DNA of 7,153 nucleotides, taken from contig CAIWCQ010000081.1 in NCBI GenBank assembly GCA_903911165.1, positions 1-7,153 on the forward strand, written 5' to 3'. Positions 1 to 4,305 of the stretch are shown in pieces. Position 1 is the first letter of the stretch; the number at the start of each line of letters is the position of its first letter. The notes under the pieces are model-generated. The model was not told the origin of the DNA. It worked only from the letters and a program-made list of their open reading frames with translations, and made no database searches. The stretch comes from an uncultured Actinomycetes bacterium. GTDB taxonomy: Bacteria; Actinomycetota; Actinomycetes; Mycobacteriales; Mycobacteriaceae. A program made the translations under genes and the position numbers.

Positions 1-26
1 CTCCGTGACCTCGCCTAACCTATGAC

Positions 27-725
27 CTAGCCGGTCACCGGGTCGACGACCGGCTCAGCGACGGATTCGGAGACGGCCTCGGGCACCAGTTCGACGGCGG
101 GTTCAACGACGGGTTCAACGACGGGTTCGACGAGCGGTTCAGCGACGGGTTCGACGACGGGTTCGACGACCGGGTCGACGAGCGGTTCGACCACCGGCTC
201 AGCGACGGGGGCGACGACCGGTTCGACCACCGGTTCAGCTAAGGGTTCGACGACCGGTTCGACAACCGGCTCGACAACCGGCTCGACAACCGGCTCGGCG
301 ACAGGTTCGGTCACCGGTGCAGCCACGGGTGCGGGGCTGTGCATTTCCTCGGCCTGCACCGGCAGGTACATGTGCCGGGTGAACTGCGACTGATAGGCGC
401 CGCCGCCGCCGACCCGCACGCCCGAGCCGCTCTCGCCGCTGGACACCGGGGTGCCGTCGGGCAGTGTCACGGCGGCGTGGCCGCCGTTCCAGCCGATCAC
501 GACCGATCCGGGTGCCGAGCCGTAGTGGAACCCTCGTGCCAGGAGGGCGGATTCAATATTCCCGGTGTTGAACCTGCTGCCGAAGGCAGGTCGGCCCGAG
601 GCCACGTTGGCGACCCACGAGGCCAATCCGGAACAGTCTGTTCCGGCCGGCGTATCGCCACCGGGAATGTACGGCGTGCCGGATACTTGAGTGATTAGCG
701 ACAGCAATGCCGCGAGAGCAAACAT
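27..725 (-). CDS. NlpC/P60-like cell-wall hydrolase-type protein with Pro-Val-Glu repeat tail
   Basis: The 232-aa product has two parts. Residues 1-125 form a compact domain with a TDCSGLASW motif (Cys31) and a GGHAAVTLPDG motif (His83). This Cys...His arrangement is that of NlpC/P60-type cysteine peptidases, which cut peptidoglycan stem peptides, so a cell-wall role is inferred. Similar short domains are, from memory, also found in actinophage tail proteins. Residues about 136-230 are a low-complexity tail of PVVE/PVAE/PLVE tetrapeptides, probably an extended, acidic, wall-spanning or spacer segment. The N-terminus (MFALAALLSLITQ) is weakly hydrophobic and short, with no basic residues, so it is not a convincing Sec signal peptide; export is uncertain. 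The ATG at 725 is the first in-frame start. The reading frame closes upstream at a TGA with no alternative start, and a TANNNT box sits 7 nt before the ATG. The gene is transcribed divergently from dtd. Family assignment is moderately sure; substrate and location are inference. Confidence 0.75.
   Translation of the reverse strand: MFALAALLSLITQVSGTPYIPGGDTPAGTDCSGLASWVANVASGRPAFGSRFNTGNIESALLARGFHYGSAPGSVVIGWNGGHAAVTLPDGTPVSSGESGSGVRVGGGGAYQSQFTRHMYLPVQAEEMHSPAPVAAPVTEPVAEPVVEPVVEPVVEPVVEPLAEPVVEPVVAPVAEPVVEPLVDPVVEPVVEPVAEPLVEPVVEPVVEPAVELVPEAVSESVAEPVVDPVTG
99..314 (-). repeat. Eighteen degenerate 12-bp in-frame tandem repeats
   Basis: Units of the form GGGTTCGACGAC / CGGTTCGACCAC (plus strand) follow each other every 12 bp and encode the minus-strand tetrapeptides EPVV, EPVA and EPLV. 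Neighbouring identical units occur, for example at 99 and 111, at 147 and 159, and at 267 and 279. This suggests growth by slippage or unequal recombination. The period is a multiple of three, so copy-number changes keep the frame and only alter tail length. Confidence 0.93.
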
Positions 726-732
726 TTGATAA

Positions 733-762
733 ACGCTAACAGAATGAATTGCGCGCCCCCAA
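733..762 (-). promoter_or_regulatory. Putative leaderless promoter of the repeat-tail hydrolase gene
   Basis: On the minus strand a TAGCGT box (733-738) fits the mycobacterial TANNNT -10 consensus. It ends 7 nt before the ATG at 725. A weak TTGGGG -35-like element (757-762) lies 18 bp upstream of it. No Shine-Dalgarno is visible in front of the ATG, which agrees with a transcript starting at or next to the start codon. Seen by eye only; no transcription data. Confidence 0.45.
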
Positions 763-810
763 CATCAAGCTTCCCAATAGGCTGTGGTGTCGGTCACTTT
801 TCCTGCAATA

Positions 811-826
811 GTGTGTTATCGCACAC
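811..826. promoter_or_regulatory. Inverted repeat GTGTG-N6-CACAC
   Basis: GTGTG (811-815) and CACAC (822-826) are perfect complements across a 6-nt spacer. The site lies about 90-100 bp upstream of the minus-strand hydrolase start and upstream of dtd, so it could be a regulator site for either. The half-site spacing is 2 nt shorter than a standard CRP site. No regulator can be named. Confidence 0.35.
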
Positions 827-829
827 CCC

Positions 830-850
830 GGAATTTGCCGCCGAAATTCC
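830..850. promoter_or_regulatory. Inverted repeat GGAATTT-N7-AAATTCC
   Basis: The 7-bp arms at 830-836 and 844-850 are exact complements around GCCGCCG. The 21-bp span equals two helical turns, as expected for a dimeric regulator site. There is no T-tract on either side, so a terminator is unlikely. It sits only 3 bp from the preceding inverted repeat, making a 40-bp cluster of dyads. Confidence 0.4.
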
Positions 851-969
851 TTGATAATCGGGCTAAAAACACACTTCAAGGCCATATTTGGAATGGCGGT
901 TGCGGCTATTCGCAGTTATGCTCCACTGATCCATTCGAGTACGTGAATCGTTAACTATTCTCCATCATT

Positions 970-984
970 TCCGATTCAATCGGA
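970..984. promoter_or_regulatory. 15-bp palindrome TCCGATTCAATCGGA
   Basis: Seven-bp arms around a single central C at 977 are exact complements. The site lies about 120 bp upstream of the dtd start and 8 bp downstream of the TATTCT candidate -10 box, a usual place for a repressor site. Its right half plus flank (AATCGGATC) recurs at 1033-1041. No regulator is recognised. Confidence 0.4.
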
Positions 985-1105
985 TCGGCGGACCCCGGAA
1001 GAAACCGCGCATCCGCTGCCTGAAAAAATGAGAATCGGATCTGAATTCGGTAATGGAGTGATTCGAATACGACAATGCCGGCCGCAGGTGGCATCATCGT
1101 CGAGT

Positions 1106-1537
1106 ATGCGAGTCCTGGTGCAACGCGTCACCTCGGCCTCGGTGTCGGTGAACGGAGAACTTGTGGGCGCGATCCGGCCCGTTGGTCAGGGACTGCTCGC
1201 CCTCGTCGGGGTGACTCATACCGACGACGCCGCCACCGCGGCGCGGATGGCCGCGAAACTCTCGGCACTGCGGATCCTCGACGATGAGCAATCTGCCGCC
1301 GACACCGGAGCGCCGGTCCTCGTGGTGAGTCAGTTCACCCTCTACGGCAACACCACCAAGGGCCGCCGGCCGACCTGGAACGCGGCGGCACCCGGGGCGC
1401 ACGCCGAACCACTGGTGAATGTGTTGGCCGAAACGTTGCGCGCACTGGGATCAGAGGTCCAGACCGGTGTCTTCGGCGCTCACATGCAGGTCGAGTCCGT
1501 CAACGATGGGCCGGTTACCGTGATGCTGGAGTTGTGA
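1106..1537 (+). CDS. dtd: D-aminoacyl-tRNA deacylase (DTD)
   Basis: The 143-aa cytosolic enzyme hydrolyses the ester between a mischarged D-amino acid (or glycine on tRNA-Ala) and its tRNA, protecting translation from wrong-handed residues. Seen in the sequence: the N-terminal [17 protein letters not shown] block, the active-site SQFTL motif (residues 75-79) and the C-terminal NDGPVT motif (133-138). The last contains the Gly-cisPro element used for chiral proofreading. The length matches the family (about 145 aa). The mycobacterial-type short loop before SQFTL is present (residues about 59-72), where the E. coli protein has a few more residues. The ATG at 1106 is chosen because it aligns with the family N-terminus. 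The upstream ATG at 1028 would add 26 unconserved residues. No strong Shine-Dalgarno lies before 1106; a purine-rich AGGTGG is 15 nt away. The next plus-strand gene follows after 75 bp and may be co-transcribed. Confidence 0.96.
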   Translation: MRVLVQRVTSASVSVNGELVGAIRPVGQGLLALVGVTHTDDAATAARMAAKLSALRILDDEQSAADTGAPVLVVSQFTLYGNTTKGRRPTWNAAAPGAHAEPLVNVLAETLRALGSEVQTGVFGAHMQVESVNDGPVTVMLEL

Positions 1538-1612
1538 CTTGCCGATATTTGCGCCGATTTGTTACCCGCCCGCGCCCAACCAACGACGTTGAGACGGCAG
1601 ACTGAACACCTG

Positions 1613-2215
1613 ATGGAAACACAGCTGATGGACAAGATCCTTCTCGTACCCGGCGCCTTCGTCACCTACGAAGACTTCGGTAGGCGATTCTTCGAGCAGG
1701 CTGTGACCGAGGAACGAGTGGCGGCGGCATTCGCTGAGATCGCCGGCGACGAGTTCGAAGTCGGCCCGATGGCCCAGGGGCCGGGCGGCCTGGCACGGGT
1801 GACCGCGAAGGTGAAGATTCAGCAGCCGATCGTGCGGCGCACTCTCGGCGACACCATCACCTTCGCGATCCGCATTCCGCTCATCATTGAACTCGTCATC
1901 GACCTGTGGCTGGACAAGCAGCGATTCGTCATCGACGGTGACATCGCGCTACGGGCCACCGCGCGTGCGGCCGAACCGTTGATGATCGTGATCGACGTGG
2001 CCAAACCCCGGCCGTCCGATATCGCCGTGCACGTGACGTCGAAATCGCTGCGGGGGGAAATCCTTCGGATCCTGGCCGGCGTCGACGGCGAGATCAAACG
2101 ATTCGTCGCGGCGTATGTGACCGAGGAGATCGACAGCCCGGCATCGCAGGAGGCCAAACTCATCGACGTGTCTGAGCAATTGCGTTCCGCCTGGGACACC
2201 ATCGCGGGCGTCTAG
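1613..2215 (+). CDS. Conserved-looking protein of unknown function, possible lipid- or ligand-binding beta-rich fold
   Basis: I do not recognise this 200-aa protein with certainty. It has no signal peptide and no clear transmembrane helix, although residues 86-100 (IRIPLIIELVIDLWL) are strongly hydrophobic. Residues 58-145 read as a series of beta strands with alternating polar and apolar residues. An amphipathic helix follows at about 147-172 and an acidic tail after it. This resembles, loosely, the layout of small lipid-binding (TULIP/DUF2993-like or SRPBCC-like) domains; that comparison is inference. Start choice: the ATG at 1613 is preferred, with a GAG purine run upstream. A second ATG at 1628 (MDKILLVPGAF) is a serious alternative because the conserved-looking block begins there, and a TTG at 1559 would add 18 unlikely residues. 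It lies 75 bp after dtd on the same strand, so a two-gene transcript is possible. Codon use is like its neighbours. Confidence 0.7.
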   Translation: METQLMDKILLVPGAFVTYEDFGRRFFEQAVTEERVAAAFAEIAGDEFEVGPMAQGPGGLARVTAKVKIQQPIVRRTLGDTITFAIRIPLIIELVIDLWLDKQRFVIDGDIALRATARAAEPLMIVIDVAKPRPSDIAVHVTSKSLRGEILRILAGVDGEIKRFVAAYVTEEIDSPASQEAKLIDVSEQLRSAWDTIAGV

Positions 2216-2260
2216 CGGTCGGACTCCAGACGCTCGCCGCCCGTTGCCCGCGAGACCGCT
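2214..2260. terminator. Weak inverted repeat between convergent genes
   Basis: AGCGGTC (2214-2220) and GACCGCT (2254-2260) are exact complements 33 nt apart, overlapping the stop of the plus-strand gene and ending just before the stop of the convergent minus-strand gene. The long loop and lack of a T-tract make it a poor intrinsic terminator. It is noted because a terminator is expected in this convergent gap. Confidence 0.2.
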
Positions 2261-2264
2261 CCGA

Positions 2265-2669
2265 TTACCCGACCGGGGTGGCGATAACGGTGACCACGCC
2301 CGGAGCGCCCGGCGTGGGACGCCCGCCTGCGGTCGCACCGCCTGGCGTATTGGCCGCCGAGACCACCGCGGGCAACTCGGGTTGGGCGGCGGAGGTGCAG
2401 TCGAGCATCAGCGACATCTTTCCGCCGCTGGTCACCTTCTGGCTGCTCACCAGGCACTGCGCCTGGGGGAAGTCGCTTCCCACCGATCCGCCGAACGACG
2501 CCGACACACCCTGCGCGCGCAGGATTGCTACCGCCTTCGCATAAATCTCACCGACCACGTTGTAGGTGGAGTTGGAGGACGGGTTGGCGCTGCCGGCGCC
2601 ACTGCCCACGGACACTGCGGCCGCACCGGCCACCGCGGCGACGCTGAGTGCGAGCACGAGTTTCCGCAC
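2265..2669 (-). CDS. Small secreted protein with PASTA-like segment and one Cys pair
   Basis: The 134-aa product starts with a typical Sec signal peptide: basic MRK, a hydrophobic core LVLALSVAAVAGAAAV, and a GSA site for cleavage after about residue 28. The mature part (STYNVVGEIYAKAVAILRAQ, residues 34-53, and on to 92) has a VVG...A...L...G pattern resembling a single PASTA-like unit. Cys72 and Cys91 probably form a disulfide outside the cytoplasm. A Gly/Pro/Ala-rich C-terminal tail (about 100-134) looks disordered. Small secreted proteins of this kind are common in mycobacteria, but no function is known to me. PASTA domains elsewhere bind muropeptides; that role is not shown here. The start is GTG at 2667-2669, set by a very good Shine-Dalgarno GGAGG (2676-2680) with 6 nt spacing. 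It lies 99 bp downstream of the photolyase on the same strand but has its own promoter-like elements. It converges with the unknown gene ending at 2215. Confidence 0.82.
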   Translation of the reverse strand: MRKLVLALSVAAVAGAAAVSVGSGAGSANPSSNSTYNVVGEIYAKAVAILRAQGVSASFGGSVGSDFPQAQCLVSSQKVTSGGKMSLMLDCTSAAQPELPAVVSAANTPGGATAGGRPTPGAPGVVTVIATPVG

Positions 2670-2675
2670 GGCGAA

Positions 2676-2713
2676 CCTCCCTGTCGTTCTCGAAGATAAC
2701 GCAGCGTCGCTGC
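2676..2713 (-). promoter_or_regulatory. Promoter, operator-like palindrome and Shine-Dalgarno of the secreted-protein gene
   Basis: On the minus strand a TATCTT -10-like box (2693-2698) lies upstream of a GGAGG ribosome site (2676-2680), giving a short leader of about 20 nt. Just upstream, GCAGCG-T-CGCTGC (plus strand, 2701-2713) is a perfect 13-bp palindrome sitting where the -10/-35 spacer would be, which suits a repressor site. No good -35 hexamer is visible, which suggests dependence on an activator. Confidence 0.45.
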
Positions 2714-2716
2714 TTT

Positions 2717-2749
2717 GGCCTATCGCTGGCCTATCGCTGGTCTATCGCT
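2717..2749. repeat. Three 11-bp tandem direct repeats GGCCTATCGCT
   Basis: The copies at 2717-2727 and 2728-2738 are identical; the copy at 2739-2749 differs only by C to T at its third base. The 11-bp period is about one helical turn, so proteins bound to the units would lie on the same face. The array is non-coding: it lies between the photolyase stop (2769) and the secreted-protein promoter, immediately upstream of its -35 position. Confidence 0.85.
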
Positions 2750-2760
2750 GGGGCCGGATG

Positions 2761-2770
2761 GAAACGTTTC
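2761..2770. promoter_or_regulatory. Palindrome GAAACGTTTC, LacI-family-like operator core
   Basis: This perfect 10-bp palindrome with a central CG has the form common in LacI/GalR-family operators. It overlaps the first two bases (plus-strand view) of the photolyase stop codon and lies about 92 bp upstream of the secreted-protein start. It could serve that promoter or be chance; no regulator gene is in view. Confidence 0.25.
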
Positions 2771-4253
2771 AGAACGCGTCCCGATAACGTTCCTGCTCCA
2801 GGACCGCCTCGAGGTCGCCGAGTCGTTTCATCGACGAAACCGCCCGCGACGTGCGCATGTTTGCGGCCAGCAGGTCCTGGTGGCGATCCACGAAGGCCCA
2901 GTACCCGGCGGTGAACGGGCAGGCGTCGGGCCCGAGGCGTTTCTTCGGATCGAAGCGGCAGGACCGGCAGTGGTTGCTCATCTTGTTGATGTAGGCACCG
3001 CCCGAGGTGTAGGGCTTGGTGGCCAGCAGGCCGCCGTCGGCGTGCTGACTCATACCGATCACGTTGGTGGGCATCACCCAGGCGTAACCGTCGACGAATG
3101 AACTGGCGAACCAGTCCGACAGTTCGCGGGGTTGATAACCCCGCTGTAGCCCGTGGCTGCCGAGGATCATCAAACGCTGGATGTGGTGGGCCCACCCGCG
3201 CTCCCGGACGCCGCCCAGAGCCTGGCTCAGGCACTCCGCATCCACCGAGTCGGCGTCGAGGTCGGTCCACCAGTCCGGCAATGGGGTGTGCGCGCCCAGG
3301 GAGTTGTTGTCCAGGTAGTCCGGGCCGAAGTGCCAGTACAGCTGCCACATGTACTCGCGCCAGCCCAGAATCTGACGAATGAAACCCTCGACGGCGGCCA
3401 ACGGGGCGGTGCCGTCCCGGTACGCCTGTTCGGCTGCCGCGACGGCGTCGAGTGAGTGCAGCACCCCCAGGTTCAGCGGCACCGACAGCAGCGAGTGCGC
3501 CATTGCCCAGTCTTCCCCCAGCATGGCGTCCTCGTAGCGGCCGAACAGCGGCAGCCGTTCGGCGACGAAACGCCGTAGGGTTTCGTCGGCCTCGGCCGGT
3601 GTCACCGCGAACAGTCGGGGCCCGTCCACCCCGACAGTGTTGAGGTCCAGCGCATCGAGGTCGCGGCGTACCTGCGCGTCGATGTCGTCTTCCACCGGCC
3701 ACCAGGGTGGCGGCACGTCCAGCGTCGTCGCGCCCTTCGGCGGCGATTCCCGGTTGTCGGTGTCGAAGTTCCATCGGCCATCCACCGGTTGATCGCCGTC
3801 CATCAGCACCCCGAACCGCCGGCGCTGCTGGCGGTAGAAGTCCTCCAGTCGGAAGCGTTTCCGTTCGCCGGCCCACGCGCTGAATTCCGCGCGCCCCAGC
3901 GCGAAGGTGGGTGTGGGCAGCACGTCGGCCACCAGTCCGTCGCGGCGTAACCGCGCCACGAACCCCTCGGCGGCATGGGAGGTGGGTTCACACACCAGCA
4001 CCGGCCTGCCGTAACTGCGCAATGCCTCGGTGTAGGTGTCGGCGCGGATCAGGGTGGCCCGGTCGCCCAGATCGGCTTCGGCGTGCCGCAGAGCGGACAG
4101 CACCAGGTGCAGCTTCTGGCGGTGCGACCGGCGCCGGCCCAGTGCCGAGGTGGATTCGATCAGCAGTACGTCGCGGTGGGCGTGCTCACCGTCGTAGATC
4201 CGTGGGCTGAGTTGGTCAGCGAACAACCACAGCGGGGTGTCGTCGGAGCTCAT
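2769..4253 (-). CDS. Iron-sulfur bacterial cryptochrome/photolyase (FeS-BCP, PhrB-like)
   Basis: The 494-aa flavoprotein belongs to the deoxyribodipyrimidine photolyase-related family. In the characterised Agrobacterium PhrB this class repairs (6-4) UV photoproducts with FAD, a DMRL antenna and a [4Fe-4S] cluster. The N-terminal alpha/beta antenna-type domain is residues about 5-130 (LWLFADQLSP start). The helical FAD domain follows from about 210 to the end. Cluster ligands are visible as Cys341, Cys429, Cys432 and Cys445. Their spacing of 88, 3 and 13 is the same as I recall for PhrB (350, 438, 441, 454). The His-His pair at 356-357 falls at the same offset as the PhrB active-site histidines. 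Trp381, Tyr415 and Tyr421 also fall on functional aromatic positions. The ATG at 4253 is preceded by a TAGCAT box 7 nt away and no Shine-Dalgarno, so the mRNA is probably leaderless. It is transcribed divergently from the sensor gene. Repair of (6-4) lesions rather than blue-light signalling is inference from the class. Confidence 0.93.
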   Translation of the reverse strand: MSSDDTPLWLFADQLSPRIYDGEHAHRDVLLIESTSALGRRRSHRQKLHLVLSALRHAEADLGDRATLIRADTYTEALRSYGRPVLVCEPTSHAAEGFVARLRRDGLVADVLPTPTFALGRAEFSAWAGERKRFRLEDFYRQQRRRFGVLMDGDQPVDGRWNFDTDNRESPPKGATTLDVPPPWWPVEDDIDAQVRRDLDALDLNTVGVDGPRLFAVTPAEADETLRRFVAERLPLFGRYEDAMLGEDWAMAHSLLSVPLNLGVLHSLDAVAAAEQAYRDGTAPLAAVEGFIRQILGWREYMWQLYWHFGPDYLDNNSLGAHTPLPDWWTDLDADSVDAECLSQALGGVRERGWAHHIQRLMILGSHGLQRGYQPRELSDWFASSFVDGYAWVMPTNVIGMSQHADGGLLATKPYTSGGAYINKMSNHCRSCRFDPKKRLGPDACPFTAGYWAFVDRHQDLLAANMRTSRAVSSMKRLGDLEAVLEQERYRDAF

Positions 4254-4260
4254 CGCGCCG

Positions 4261-4266
4261 ATGCTA
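4261..4266 (-). promoter_or_regulatory. -10 box of a leaderless promoter for the photolyase
   Basis: TAGCAT on the minus strand fits TANNNT and ends 7 nt before the ATG at 4253. No Shine-Dalgarno is present between them. The -35 region is not recognisable, as is usual in mycobacterial promoters. Confidence 0.5.
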
Positions 4267-4293
4267 CGTCGCTGGCCCCGACTCTAACTGCGC

Positions 4294-4299
4294 TAGTAT
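4294..4299 (+). promoter_or_regulatory. -10 box of a leaderless promoter for the sensor gene
   Basis: TAGTAT on the plus strand fits TANNNT and ends 6 nt before the GTG at 4306, so transcription would start at the G of the start codon. No Shine-Dalgarno is present, which supports GTG 4306 as a leaderless start. Confidence 0.55.
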
Positions 4300-4305
4300 C
4301 CGGCG

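Larger units (their letters stand above)
726..1105. other. AT-richer divergent intergenic region with inverted repeats
   Basis: This 380-bp stretch between the divergent hydrolase and dtd genes holds no convincing gene. It is visibly richer in A and T than the flanking genes. It contains three perfect inverted repeats (listed separately at 811-826, 830-850 and 970-984) and a 9-bp direct repeat AATCGGATC at 978-986 and 1033-1041. A TATTCT at 956-961 could be a -10 box for dtd, with no clear -35. An in-frame ATG at 1028 would extend dtd by 26 residues but is not favoured. No tRNA or known RNA structure was recognised. Confidence 0.6.

Noticed and set aside
99..314. Repeat array that could be taken for a CRISPR
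   Set aside because: The 12-bp units are contiguous with no spacers and translate cleanly to EPVV-type tetrapeptides in the minus-strand gene.
811..826. CRP/cAMP receptor site in the hydrolase-dtd gap
   Set aside because: TGTG and CACA are separated by 6 nt rather than the 8 nt of TGTGA-N6-TCACA, so the canonical spacing is not met.
881..890. CCATATTTGG resembling a CArG box
   Set aside because: That is a eukaryotic SRF/MADS site with no meaning in this bacterial context.
1028..1105. N-terminal extension of dtd from ATG 1028
   Set aside because: It would add 26 residues absent from the family; ATG 1106 gives the usual 143-aa length and aligned N-terminus.
2731..3876. 381-aa minus-strand frame overlapping the photolyase
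   Set aside because: It is an out-of-frame read of the photolyase gene, rich in Arg, Gly and Pro, with no motifs, while the photolyase frame has all family signatures.
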